NCBI GenBank assembly: GCA_039033415.1
Contig: JBCCCR010000045.1
Location: 1-35,461, forward strand
Direction of reading: 5' to 3'
DNA: 35,461 nt
Origin: Pseudomonadota bacterium
GTDB lineage: Bacteria > Pseudomonadota > Gammaproteobacteria > Xanthomonadales > SZUA-38
Shown: piece by piece, positions 28,501 to 35,428 of the stretch
Layout: each line of letters begins with the position of its first letter
Numbering within the stretch: the stretch's first letter is position 1
Made by a program: the position numbers and the translations under genes
Notes under the pieces: model-generated
The model's database searches: none
What the model saw: only the letters and a program-made list of their open reading frames with translations
What the model was told of the DNA's origin: nothing

Positions 28501-31500
28501 CGATGGTGACGGCCGAGACCGAGAGCAGCTCCAACACCGTCGGGGCGATGGGCAGCTCGTCGCTGACCACGACGTTGCTGGCCGAGCCGTCAGGTATCGT
28601 AACCGTCAGGTCATAGGTGATGACTTCACCGATCGTGACGTCCGGCGTACCCGGATCAAAGGCGGTATCGCCGGGCGTCTCGGTTCGGTCCGCAACTGCT
28701 TTGGTAGCCATCACCGGCGCTACGGTAAATACCGCGGTGGCCTGCGCGTCGTAGTCGTCCGCGCCGCCCTGCCCGTCACCGATACCCGCGGCGCCGGTGC
28801 GCTCGGAATCAAACTCGTCGATGAACGGCGACAGGTCAAGGTTATCGCCAGGCAGCGAGGTCCACTCGCTGCTGGCCACGTTTTGAATATTGGTGCCGAT
28901 GGGCGTGGCTGCGTCGACCTCCACGTCAAACACAATCTGACAGCTCTGCCCCTTGGTAAAGGTGTCCCAGCTCGCGCTGATGACGCCCGCGTTTTCCGTC
29001 GGCCCCACCTCGGGCGTATCGCCGCAGGCTTGCAGGGTCGGGCCGGTCACCAGCGTTAGGAACGGCGGGATGGCGTCGCTCAGCTCGACGTCGAACGCGT
29101 CAGGCCGGTTGGCGCCGCCGGTCACCGCCACGGTGATGACAACCTGGGTCACCTGCCCGGAGTCGCCGGTGGTTGGACTGAAGGTCTTGGCCATCGATAT
29201 GGCCGGCTCGCGCACGGTCACGTTGGCCGCGCTGTCGCTGGCGAGCGTCGAACCACCCTGGCGCCACTGGGCGCTGTTGTTACGGCCGTTGCCGTTGTTG
29301 ACGTTGGTGGCGTTGAGGACCAGCACCTCGTAATCGATCACAATATCGATGCTGCCGGCGCCGCTGCTGCTGGGCACCACCACCGTGCCGAAATCAAAGT
29401 CGGCCCGCCGGGCCACGTCCCGGGCGTTGCCGCCGTTGCTGGTGATGAACGGGTTACTCGCCGCCGCGCTGACGTTACCGATGTTGCTGCAGGTCGCATC
29501 CAGCGCCACGCCGTTGCCCGGCGTTACGCTGGCACCGCCGAGATTGACAGACGTGCAGTCGGCAAACGCCAGGCCACCATCAAGGATGTCCCGAAGGATG
29601 ATATTGCTGGAGGTGCCTTCCGGCAGCGTCACCGTTGTTCGATAGCGGACCAGGGAACCGACCACCACCTCGTTCTCCGTTCCGTCACCATCCAGCCCCA
29701 GGGCGGCCTCGGTGGGGCTCACGTTGACGAGCTGCTTGCTGACCGCAACGTCGGTGATCGACGCCGCGGCATCGTCGGTGACCTCGGGGAATCGGTCGCC
29801 GGACCCGTCACCCGGTGCCCACGTCACGCCGCTTTCGTTGGTCAACGTGCTGCCGGGCTCCACGCTGTCGGGCAGCGTACAGCTCACTTCGATCAAAATT
29901 CGGCTGTTGCCGTTGGGGTCGCTGGCCGGCGCGAGGGCCGCCCCGGCGTTAGACGCGGTGTTGGTGCCGTCGTCATCGAAGGTAATGCCAGCGCCGAAGA
30001 GGTCGCCGGTGAAGTTGACGTAGCGTGTATCGCCCCCGTCGATGGTGCCGGCCGTGCTGCCGTTGTCGATCACCACCCGCGGCTGACCGTCGTCGGTGAT
30101 CGCGCACGACTGGAGCGTACCACCGGCGCTGTCGTCGGTGGCGGTGACGTCGAAGGCGCTGCCGCTGCCGGTGTTTTCGAGCGTGATCAGGTAGGTGAGC
30201 ACGTCACCCGCGTCAGCGCTGCTGATGTCCCCACCGGCAATCGTGCCCTGGGAGGCGGCGTTGCTGCTGGCAATAATCTGTTTGTCGAGCGTGAGGGCGG
30301 GCGCCCCGACAACAAACAGCGCACCCGTATCGGCGGTTGCGGACGCCTGGTTGCCGTCGCCGTCAACGTTAAGAATGTTGCTGAGGCTCAACCCGTCAGC
30401 AAACGCTGAAGGCTGTACCGTCATCGCGATATCCAGCTCCAGCACAACGGGCGCGACCGGTTCAGACACCTCGTCCCAGGTGATCACCCAGGAGTTAGGG
30501 GCATCGGGAGACGGCACCGTGCCCCCACCAGAGTCGGCGGTAATGCTGCCGACGCCGATCGGGGTACCGCCGCCGTTGACCAGCGTGTGATTGGGGCCGT
30601 ACGCGATCGTGGTGCCGTTGACCGTCGGATTCACGCCGTACTGCTCCGCATCAAAGATGGGTATCGGCCAGAAGTCGGTCCAGACCAGGTTGACGATATC
30701 CGCCGCGTTCAGCGTCATCGTGAGGCGATAGACGACGTCTTCTCCCACCTGGTAGCTCACCCCGTTGGCCGGGGTGCTGACGACCTGCTTGGTGAGATCC
30801 AGCCCGGCGACGCTGACGCCGGCCGCCGAACCCTCGGCGCAGCCAGGCACCGCAGGACCGCCGCCGGGTGACTGCACCGAATAGGTGGTGTCGACGTTAT
30901 TTGGCAGGCCGTCACCAATCCGAAGCGGCACGGGCGTACCCGGCGTCGAACCGAAACGAGATACGTAAGTCTGCTCCACCTGCGCGGTGTATGTCAGCGA
31001 CCCGGTGGTGCCGGAACCGGCGCCCTGATCCCCCGTCAAAGGCAGCAGCGGCACGGTCAGACTGGCAAAATCCAGCGTGATGACCGTTTCGGTGCCGTTG
31101 ACACCGGTCTGCGTGGTGACCAGAAAATCGGCGCCGCTGGTCAGCCCCACACCGTTCAGCACCAGCGAGCCGGTATCGAGCGTCAGTCCGTCGGGCACGG
31201 AGTCCACCAGCACCAGCTCGGTCAGTTCAGCAAAGTCGGAAACCTGGTAGTTGATGGTGTAGCTGACCGTCTGACCGGGCGCAATGGTGCCGGGGCTCGC
31301 AGCCTTTTGCACCGAAAAGTGTTTGGCCACCAGCGAGTCGTCACTCTGCGTCGCGGCCGGCGAAAAGATCGGGTTACCGAGGTAGTCGGCCAGCAGGCTG
31401 GCGGTGTTGGCCGGAATGGGAAGGTCCATGCACATGGTCTCGTCCAGCACGTCCGGAATCACCACCGGGATGGTGACGGTCACGTCGTCCCCGGCCGCGG

Positions 31501-32323
31501 TGCCGATAATCGGGCCCGCACAGTCGACGGTCACGGTCCCGCCGCTGCCGATCGCCGGCTGAGTCACGGCGCAGTCAGCGTTGGTAAGGCCGGACCCGCC
31601 GCCCACCTGAGCAACACCGCCGTTGCTGTCCGCGATGATCAGCGGCGCGGGCAGCGGATCGTCGAGATCCAGATTGGTGAGCGACTGCCCGTCAGCGATA
31701 TCCACGGTTAGAACAAAAACAAACGGAAAACCTGGGGGTGGCTCCGCCTCGAGAAAATCGCTGGCTTTGCTGGCAAAGCGGGCGACGGTCAGCGTGCTGA
31801 CGTCGGTCTGAGGCGCGCCGATGATGGGCGTGGTCCCCGTCGCCGAATCGCCAAAGCGAAAGACCGGGGTGCTCGTAATCGGATAACTCTGTCCAACCAC
31901 CGCGTTCGGCGAACCGGCCGGATCGTCGCTTTGGAGACAAATGGTGAGCGAGATGGCCGGCCCACCTGCCGTCAGGGATCCCACCGGCGGAACGATGGCC
32001 ACAAAGGTGCCATCGGGGGGGCCGCTGATCGGCTGATTGATGATGGGGTCGGTGGCGTTGCCCGCGCCGTCGAAAGGAACAACCGTGGCGGCGACACCCA
32101 GCGGGGTGACCTCAGCCGAATTGAAGTTGATGCCCGGCGGCAGGCTCAGCTGCAGGTAGGGACCAAAACCCGTTGCACCGCCCGTATTGCTGAGCGTCTG
32201 GGTATAGCAGAACTCTTCGTTGATAAACGGGTCGGCGGGAGGCCCACCGGCAATCGACAACACCTGACCGTAGCCGGGCAACGTCCAAAGCAACGCCCCC
32301 AGCAGCCAAATCCTTTGCAGCAT
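19514..32323 (-). CDS. Giant DUF11-repeat surface protein with C-terminal sorting-like tail
   Basis: About 4,269 residues from the ATG at 32323, chosen because it opens a clean signal peptide (MLQRIWLLGALLWTLPGYG) with GGGAG upstream; an in-frame start at 32371 adds 16 charged residues. After an N-terminal region come several DUF11 ('conserved repeat') modules, then four alternating A/B module pairs (about 29.75-25.9 kb), then thirteen tandem units of about 146 residues. Each unit has a D-x-D-G-x-G…SPGD loop and ends in a DDPDTPxDDDPT-type acidic linker. A final DUF11 module precedes the C-terminus, where PLPVPVTGAAGLLVLSLLLL and a basic tail (…FRLRGEARPGRF) form a Pro-motif/hydrophobic/basic signal like IPTL-CTERM or PEP-CTERM proteins. 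I see no Cys in the thirteen-unit array. Likely an extended adhesin or matrix fibre. No processing enzyme for the tail is in the window. Confidence 0.9.
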   Translation of the reverse strand: MLQRIWLLGALLWTLPGYGQVLSIAGGPPADPFINEEFCYTQTLSNTGGATGFGPYLQLSLPPGINFNSAEVTPLGVAATVVPFDGAGNATDPIINQPISGPPDGTFVAIVPPVGSLTAGGPAISLTICLQSDDPAGSPNAVVGQSYPITSTPVFRFGDSATGTTPIIGAPQTDVSTLTVARFASKASDFLEAEPPPGFPFVFVLTVDIADGQSLTNLDLDDPLPAPLIIADSNGGVAQVGGGSGLTNADCAVTQPAIGSGGTVTVDCAGPIIGTAAGDDVTVTIPVVIPDVLDETMCMDLPIPANTASLLADYLGNPIFSPAATQSDDSLVAKHFSVQKAASPGTIAPGQTVSYTINYQVSDFAELTELVLVDSVPDGLTLDTGSLVLNGVGLTSGADFLVTTQTGVNGTETVITLDFASLTVPLLPLTGDQGAGSGTTGSLTYTAQVEQTYVSRFGSTPGTPVPLRIGDGLPNNVDTTYSVQSPGGGPAVPGCAEGSAAGVSVAGLDLTKQVVSTPANGVSYQVGEDVVYRLTMTLNAADIVNLVWTDFWPIPIFDAEQYGVNPTVNGTTIAYGPNHTLVNGGGTPIGVGSITADSGGGTVPSPDAPNSWVITWDEVSEPVAPVVLELDIAMTVQPSAFADGLSLSNILNVDGDGNQASATADTGALFVVGAPALTLDKQIIASSNAASQGTIAGGDISSADAGDVLTYLITLENTGSGSAFDVTATDDSAGGTLQSCAITDDGQPRVVIDNGSTAGTIDGGDTRYVNFTGDLFGAGITFDDDGTNTASNAGAALAPASDPNGNSRILIEVSCTLPDSVEPGSTLTNESGVTWAPGDGSGDRFPEVTDDAAASITDVAVSKQLVNVSPTEAALGLDGDGTENEVVVGSLVRYRTTVTLPEGTSSNIILRDILDGGLAFADCTSVNLGGASVTPGNGVALDATCSNIGNVSAAASNPFITSNGGNARDVARRADFDFGTVVVPSSSGAGSIDIVIDYEVLVLNATNVNNGNGRNNSAQWRQGGSTLASDSAANVTVREPAISMAKTFSPTTGDSGQVTQVVITVAVTGGANRPDAFDVELSDAIPPFLTLVTGPTLQACGDTPEVGPTENAGVISASWDTFTKGQSCQIVFDVEVDAATPIGTNIQNVASSEWTSLPGDNLDLSPFIDEFDSERTGAAGIGDGQGGADDYDAQATAVFTVAPVMATKAVADRTETPGDTAFDPGTPDVTIGEVITYDLTVTIPDGSASNVVVSDELPIAPTVLELLSVSAVTIGAEITVDNDPPLVTINDTNSDGLNNQLLLDFGNLVNANDTLGTVAADNQISFQVRARVADIVGNAVTGLPVRNNLVVSSDTFADVTASADVELVEPSLTLAKSGSATSGDAGDVITFTLDVGHAGTSGAAAVDVLLADQLPPELTYLPGTLVAAGAPAGQSCSLAPDLLDDSDPTGLGLRIGVDRLPLPDVCRFTYQAEINVAAALGDMVMNVASLTYFSTDALDADEDRRSYDDQAQFVVDISGPGLEKQFVSSSDGNTPDADGFLGPEPDLTIGEEVTYRVLLDLPNGTLEDAVVSDQLPFPGNLPAASFELVSATLTRIGADITVGSGLTVGAAPDLLTDGPPLDGSVDFFLWDLGDVVNATTDANLPADDQIEFTVVARVRNLPTNPDTDNARNQASLDFQIGGAPQPPLTDSVDVDLVQPLLQIDKTPDTLVEVSGSDTLTFTLEISHRGESKAVAYDLDIDDQLPDPLGSGLPTNFSASPECQGFVADGSGDPAVVFTITQLVLGDVCTISYEVTVDPAVVSGDSYRNDATLQWDSTPGGTGDDNGGGTDADTGQFTVAQPSIEKQVFSTSNPDTGQDAFDPFLVDVTIGEEVCYHSTVTFPEGLTQQVVISDTVPSGSANGASGVLRITSANVFASGMLGVTNGFDAVITDDLAPAGEDTATFNLGDVINPTTDNVVTPEDQLTVQVCGVVVNLGPSSPADPDSNEAGDVLTNTATLQFEGPTGTVIDSATADVDVVSPELAVDKSLAGVDQLVATLQFDVSNTGSAPAYDLQLDDVFSGASWDLATLVIDTIPAGFTGQVLTDTPAAGQSTVRIVSDPVGSTPETSLEVGETLSFTVRVMFADPLPPLPVVNVATVSGTSMPDAPDEDRTDTASDTENLSLPELAASKSGALFNDQDGSGDISPGDVLEYTIVITNSGGLAATGVVFEDTPDSNTTLVAGSVATSAGVVIDGNAGVPPVVVAVGAIAGSGGAATVTYRVTVNAPLASGVSQLVNQGLVSSNEIPDVLTDDPGPPGPDDPTALPVNADPVLASTKADSLLIDADATGTPSPGDTLRYTVQITNTGNGEATGVQFTDTPDANTTLVPGSVTTSAGAVLGGNAGTPPVLVEVGAIPGSGGTVTITFDVLVDNPLADGVTEVANQGRVTSNELPPDLTDDPDTAPDDDPTVTPLIAEPIIEAFKSASLLVDADFDGLPSPGDTLRYVVRVDNSGNQDASGVMFVDTPDPNTTLVPGSVTTSQGIITDGNAGLPPVVVDIGILAGQGGSVGISFDVTINSPLPAGVTQLVNQGRVDSNELPSEPTDDPDTAPDDDPNITPLLAAPVLDSTKLDTLVGDNDGDGVPSPGDVLAYTVTIRNSGNQAASGVLFTDTPDANTMLVPGSVSTTRGVVTGGNAGVAPVTVAVGNLPGNGGLAVISFEVLVANPLPAGVTRVANQGLVSSNETPTNPTDDPDTPDGDDPTETPLTAVPVIEADKSDQLLNDADGDGLASPGDTIRYTVNIINSGNSAATGVVFNDTPDANSTLVVGSVAVAPLGTVLLGNTAGDTTIRVDITTLPGGGASRSISYDVLVNDPLAAGVTRLRNQGVVSSNEVPDEPTDDPDVPDDDEPTDVPLTATPVLSASKRDTLLVDADGNGTPSPGDTLLYQIVIVNSGNQAATTTFVNDNLDPNVGLVVGSVATTRGSVVQGNSAGDVNVQVDVGVIPGGGETAEIAFEVVIDNPLPAGVTQVDNQAVITSAELPPLDTDDPDTPPDDDPTTTPVTSDPQLEAFKRDALRLDNDGDGLPSPGDVLRYTVLVQNAGNVGLTNLTFEDTPDVNTTLVVGSVVTTLGTVLSGNTAGDSAVTVAVGDLAGGGEVTLTFDVTINSPLPAGVTQVVNQGFVSSDQLPDEPTDDPDLGPEDDPTPTPVAVTPIVELDKSAAVLIDADADGLPSPGDTLSYTLTAVNIGNAAATGVVITDTPDPNGQFVAGSVIASVGVVTLGNTPGDTSIAVDVGTLPGGGASVTVGYQVQVPSPLQAGVSQLVNQAFVTADGLPAEPSNDLDGPPDDDETVVPLNAAPQLEAFKSDSLLLDADGDGVASPGDTLRYRITISNGGNAGATGVVLSDQPDPNTTLVSGSVTTSAGAVTLGNGAADQAVEVAIGAIAGGGSAVVTFDVTINNPLPAGVTVLSNQGTVSSDQQPIERTDDPDRPDDDDPTTTPVTAAPVLEASKAVALQLDADGNGQVSPGDTLLYIVVIDNLGNGAATGVSYTDIPDPNSTLVNGSVVAGQGTVLLGNGPGDTTISVEVGTISGGASVALSYQTLVANPIPAGVSELVNQGLVNSNELPTEPTDDPDDPQDDDETEVPLTAAPDLEVIKTDVLRTDTDGSGTPSPGDVLTYLVTVNNNGNQAAVSSFLNDNLDPNVTLVVGSVQLSQGTVTQGNTAGDRDVAADFGDIAGGNSVTLSFDVTINNPLPAGVTEVTNQAVVFSTNAPVEPSDDPDTPDDDDETETPIDASPRIEASKTDLLTNDADGNGVASPGDTLTYVITILNAGNVAAAGLQFTDVPDANTTLVVGSVASTIGAVVRGNAPADSDVLVTIGTLAGGASLTVTFDVTINDPVTNNATQVFNQGLVSGNGLPDEPTDDPDTPVDDDPTGTPIDADPILELSKAVINTFDEDADGFISGGDRVDYLLTIQNVGNGTANNLRLTDTPDSNGLLINGSVQTSSGTVVAGNGAGELSVEVTIAALAAGGEVTIAYQVRVNDPLPLDVVSLINQALLTSDETGPVDSDDPDTPDNDDPTEVPLGGAGLAEIGLAKELAGVQLSTQGNGLPGGSALVSYRFRLENSGQVQLDGVQVVDDLTLTYPAPASFEVSDIQSPTLSVNMAYDGAADTNMLLGTDSLAIGELGVIELSVLVFSRTTSPPYFNSATASGNGGGRDVTDVSQDGVDPDPDGNGPDDDSDPTVVIFDLNPLPVPVTGAAGLLVLSLLLLWFGLFRLRGEARPGRFNPRRH
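20150..25840 (-). repeat. Thirteen tandem DUF11 units of about 439 bp
   Basis: The 'SPGD' codons recur near 25761, 25322, 24885, 24447, 24006, 23563, 23121, 22683, 22245, 21806, 21372, 20932 and 20488, a mean spacing of about 439 bp (146 residues). Each unit runs K-x-x-x-L-x-x-D-x-D-G-x-G-x-x-SPGD, then L-x-Y-t-v-x-i-x-N-x-G-N-x-A-a-t-G-v, then D-T-P-D-x-N-t-t-L-v-x-G-S-V, and ends with N-Q-g-x-V-s-S-n-x-x-P…T-D-D-P-D-t-P-x-D-D. The last unit has drifted (SGGD). Unit length is held almost constant, pointing to selection on geometry. Such an array is prone to collapse in short-read assembly. Confidence 0.88.
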
Positions 32324-32366
32324 GTGGTGTTTGTCTCCCTGAGCTGTGTGTCCCCGTGCCCCGTAA

Positions 32367-32418
32367 CCCAACCAGCGGCAGCAGAATTATGACCCAACCG
32401 CTACCGGCGACCCCAACC
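32367..32418 (-). promoter_or_regulatory. Three GGTTGGG direct repeats upstream of the DUF11 giant
   Basis: On the minus strand GGTTGGG occurs at 32412-32418, 32393-32399 and 32367-32373, spaced 19 and 26 bp, within the 174-bp gap between the ECF sigma gene and the DUF11 giant. A CATAAT box lies between the last two. The repeats could be a regulator site. With nearby GGGG runs they could also form a G-quadruplex in the leader. No full promoter is evident. Confidence 0.3.
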
Positions 32419-32497
32419 GCCCGTACAGTTGTTCACATCTTGGGGGCCGACATTACCACGCCAGGGTCCAGGGAAAATAGCCAGAAAACCTTCGGCG

Positions 32498-33064
32498 TCA
32501 GGAGACTAAGATCTCTTTGAGCAGCTTTTTCGCCCGGGTCCAGTCGCGCTGGACGGTACTCCTGGAGCAGCCCAACGCCTCCGCCGTCTCGTCTTCGGTC
32601 AGCCCGGCAAAAAACCGGCACTCCACGAGCTGGACGAGGCTTTCGTTTTCGGCCCGCAGTACCTCAAGCGCGTCCTCCAGCTCGAGCAGCATGCCCGCCT
32701 GCTCCTGACCGCTGAGCTTGTCGTCGTCCCAGGTCGTGCGGTGTTCCGACCCCTGGCGCTTGAGAGCAAGCCGTTCCCGTGCTCGATCGACGCAGATCCG
32801 GCGCATCGCCCGGGCGATCAGCCGAAAGAAATGCTGCCGGTCGTTGAAGTCACCTTCCGCACTGTTCATCAGGCGCAGGTAAGCCTCGTGCACCAAGGCC
32901 GTGGCGCTCAAAGTTTGCTCCGAGCGCTCGCCCCGCAGCTGACGACCAGCCAGGCGCCTCAGGTCCGCGTAGACCATCCCGAGCAGCGCTTCCATCGCGT
33001 CGGCGTCTCCGCCGCGGCTGGCAAAAAGCAGCTGGGTGATCTCCGCTGTCGGCCGATCGGTCAC
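32498..33064 (-). CDS. ECF-type RNA polymerase sigma factor (TIGR02999-like)
   Basis: About 188 residues with intact sigma region 2 (TALVHEAYLRLM…HFFRLIARAMRRICVDRA) and region 4 (LTEDETAEALGCSRSTVQRD). The 'LVHEAYLRL' and 'F-x-x-x-A-x-x-A-M-R-R-I-x-V-D-x-A-R' signatures mark the ECF subgroup usually found beside Ser/Thr kinases, not beside anti-sigma factors. I prefer the GTG at 33064, whose GTGA overlaps the kinase stop codon; a GTG at 33073 would add three residues. It is co-translated with the kinase, so activation by phosphorylation is the natural hypothesis. The DUF11 giant lies 175 bp downstream on the same strand and is the closest candidate target (inference). Confidence 0.9.
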   Translation of the reverse strand: MTDRPTAEITQLLFASRGGDADAMEALLGMVYADLRRLAGRQLRGERSEQTLSATALVHEAYLRLMNSAEGDFNDRQHFFRLIARAMRRICVDRARERLALKRQGSEHRTTWDDDKLSGQEQAGMLLELEDALEVLRAENESLVQLVECRFFAGLTEDETAEALGCSRSTVQRDWTRAKKLLKEILVS

Positions 33065-35196
33065 GGACCGCACAATGCCCGCTGACGGCGGCTCTCCCGG
33101 AGCTCCGGGTGATCGGTCGGGTAGTGTGAACTCCCGATCGAGATCGAGAGGTCGTAGTACTCAAGCGCCGCGCTGCAGTCGCCGGACAGCCGCAGCGCGG
33201 TTGCGAGATTGTGCGCCACCAGCGCGACTCTCGGGTGCAATTCCCCGAGATCGTTCTGATAGGCGACCAAAGCGGTTCGGTACTGTTCACCAGCATCGGT
33301 GAACGACTCTCTGGCCATGAGCACGTTGCCCAGCGTGGTGCTGGCGGTGGCCAGCAGCTGCGGGTTATCGCTGCCGGTCCGGAGCAGCTCCACCGCGCTA
33401 CGGGCATGCTTTTCGCCCTCGCCAAGCTTGCCGGAAAGGCGCAGCGTGTCCGCCAGGTTGCTCAGGGTCATCGCCCGTCGAACGGCGTTATCACCTTCCA
33501 GGTCCCCAAGCGCATTCAGCGAACGATCGAACGCCTCGACCGCCTCCTGCAGCTTGCCGCTGTCCGTCAGGATCAAGCCCTGCTGGCTGTAGGCCTGCGC
33601 CCGCTGGCGGGCGTGCGCTGCGGTTGCCGGCAGCAGCGACAGCGCGCGGGCCATATGATCGCGGGCCACGTCGATGTTGGCCGCCCGCCGCTCGGCTAGC
33701 GCCAGCCGCTGGAGGGTGAGGGCGAGCACCTCCGGTGGCACATCGTCTTCCTGCTCAAGCTGCGTCAGGGCGGCCTTGAGCTCCTCAAGCCCGGCACCCA
33801 GGTTGCCGTCGCGATAGCGCGCGTAACCCAGCAGGCTCAGGAACTCAGCATAGCGAGAGGGAGGCTCAGGCAGGACGGCCAGCTCGTTGACCAGCGGCTC
33901 GACCAGCCGAATCACCTGTTTGAATTCGCCCGCGTCCAGCAGCGCCCGTCCACTCTGAATCACCATGTCACGCTGTAGCGCAGGCGAGCTACGGGTGGCG
34001 CTGGCCAGCTTTTCAAAGTTGCCGCTGGAGATAACGTCGTTCAGCGGGTCGGAGCCGCCTTGTTCGAGGGGGTCCATATTTTCGAGGATTTCGGTGACCA
34101 CCTCACCCAGAGCGGCCGCATCCTGGCCTCTCTGCTTGACCTCTGCCTGCTGTTCCTCGATCTGGCGCCAGACCAGGCCGCCGGCCACCAGCGCCACAAC
34201 GATGATCGCAGCCGCCGCGCTGAGCTCCATGCGTCGCCGTTCCGCGACCTTTTTCAGGCGGTAACCCGTTTCGGTCGCTCGACTCGGCAGCATCTCACCC
34301 TCGGCCAGGGCCTCCAGGTCCAAACCCAGCTCGTCGGCCGAGGCGTAGCGTTGCTTAGGCTCAACGTTTAGACACCGGGTGAGGATATGCATCAGGTCAG
34401 CCCGGACCCGGCTCGGCAGACCGTCCACCAAATCGGCCGCCAGCCTCGGACTCGCCATCTGGCGCCGAACCTCATCCAGCCTCGCCTCGCTACGCGCGAC
34501 CAGCGGATGGCGGCCCGTCAGCACACGAGCGGTGAGTATGCCCAGCTGGAAAACGTCGGTTGCCGGAGTGACAGTCGTTTGAGCAAACTGCTCGGGCGCT
34601 GCGTAGAGGGGCGTTAGAAGATGTTCACCCTCGTCCTCGGCGTCAGCGATGCCTGAGATGCCGAAGTCCAGCAGCTTCGGCTCCGCGGCCTCGTTGATCA
34701 GGACGTTTCCCGGCTTGAGGTCCTGATGAACAACCCCGAGCTGGTGTGCGTGCTCCACCGCTGAGGACACCTTGGCTAGCAGCTTGATGCGCAGAGCCAA
34801 CGCCGGCTGGTGGGTGTCGCAATAGTGATCGATCGCCTGGCCGGCCACGAGCTCCATCACCAGATACGGCCGCTCGCCAAACACCCCGCCGTCGATAATG
34901 CGGGCGATGCCCGGATGGTCCAGGTCAGCCAGGATCTGGCGCTCTCGGAGAAATCGCTGCCGGTGAGCGTCACCGACGAGCGCCGCACTCATCACCTTGA
35001 CGGCGACCTGCTGCTCGAACTGATCCGTCCGCCGAGCACGATAAACGCTGGACATGCCGCCGACCCCGATCCGTTCCAGCAGCTCAAAAGCACCCAGCGT
35101 CTGCCCGGACCAGTCTTCGTCGGCATCCTCGACATCACCGAGCAGACCACCACCGGTGACGAGGAGTTGATCCCATTTATCCGAAGCATCATTCAC
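33061..35196 (-). CDS. Membrane Ser/Thr protein kinase with C-terminal TPR region
   Basis: A 711-residue protein starting with GTG. The Hanks-type kinase domain (about 37-300) has a glycine loop IGVGGMSSVY, ATP-anchoring Lys67 (VAVKVM), catalytic loop VHQDLKPGN (Asp159), DFG (Asp177) and APE (200-202). The residue before the catalytic Asp is Gln158 where most relatives have Arg, so it is a non-RD kinase that may not depend on activation-loop phosphorylation. One transmembrane segment (about 324-343) leads to a helical region of TPR-like repeats (about 360-700, e.g. AQAYSQQGLILTDSGKLQEA), probably periplasmic, that could bind a signal protein. The 4-bp overlap with the ECF sigma gene shows they are a unit. 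It is shorter than many family members (850-1,000 residues). Confidence 0.92.
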   Translation of the reverse strand: MNDASDKWDQLLVTGGGLLGDVEDADEDWSGQTLGAFELLERIGVGGMSSVYRARRTDQFEQQVAVKVMSAALVGDAHRQRFLRERQILADLDHPGIARIIDGGVFGERPYLVMELVAGQAIDHYCDTHQPALALRIKLLAKVSSAVEHAHQLGVVHQDLKPGNVLINEAAEPKLLDFGISGIADAEDEGEHLLTPLYAAPEQFAQTTVTPATDVFQLGILTARVLTGRHPLVARSEARLDEVRRQMASPRLAADLVDGLPSRVRADLMHILTRCLNVEPKQRYASADELGLDLEALAEGEMLPSRATETGYRLKKVAERRRMELSAAAAIIVVALVAGGLVWRQIEEQQAEVKQRGQDAAALGEVVTEILENMDPLEQGGSDPLNDVISSGNFEKLASATRSSPALQRDMVIQSGRALLDAGEFKQVIRLVEPLVNELAVLPEPPSRYAEFLSLLGYARYRDGNLGAGLEELKAALTQLEQEDDVPPEVLALTLQRLALAERRAANIDVARDHMARALSLLPATAAHARQRAQAYSQQGLILTDSGKLQEAVEAFDRSLNALGDLEGDNAVRRAMTLSNLADTLRLSGKLGEGEKHARSAVELLRTGSDNPQLLATASTTLGNVLMARESFTDAGEQYRTALVAYQNDLGELHPRVALVAHNLATALRLSGDCSAALEYYDLSISIGSSHYPTDHPELRESRRQRALCGP

Positions 35197-35220
35197 AGCG
35201 CAATGTTACCGCAGGACCGC

Positions 35221-35235
35221 CGACGGTATCCGTCG
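35221..35235. promoter_or_regulatory. Small dyad upstream of the kinase/sigma operon
   Basis: CGACGG (35221-35226), TAT, CCGTCG (35230-35235): a perfect 6-bp dyad 25 bp upstream of the kinase GTG. It could be an operator or a leader hairpin. No convincing sigma-70 promoter is seen between it and 35330. Confidence 0.3.
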
Positions 35236-35329
35236 AGCGCTAGTGTCCTGTTTGGCAAGTTCGTTGTATTTCAGCGCGTGTCCACAAGGCCCTGGAGTCA
35301 GTGGTCCGTGCGGTGTGGCTGTGGCTTCA

Positions 35330-35428
35330 GCGAGCGTGTCAGGCGTCAGGCCAAGGCGATTCGTCGCGGTCATAGCCCTGGCTATGGCCGCGGCGGATCA
35401 ACACCGGCATGGCGCCTGACACGCTCGC
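35330..35428. repeat. Nested inverted-repeat element at the right edge
   Basis: Outer arms GCGAGCGTGTCAGGCG (35330-35345) and CGCCTGACACGCTCGC (35413-35428) are perfect 16-bp inverted repeats. Inside them 35358-35377 pairs with 35380-35399 as a 20-bp stem (three G-U type pairs) around a 2-base centre, with core CATAGCC/GGCTATG. The whole folds as one tall hairpin. It has no ORF and resembles a palindromic intergenic repeat or a small non-autonomous element. The surrounding 35236-35461 holds no gene; the sequence TAGTGTCCTG near 35241 could be an element end, but that is a guess. Confidence 0.7.
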
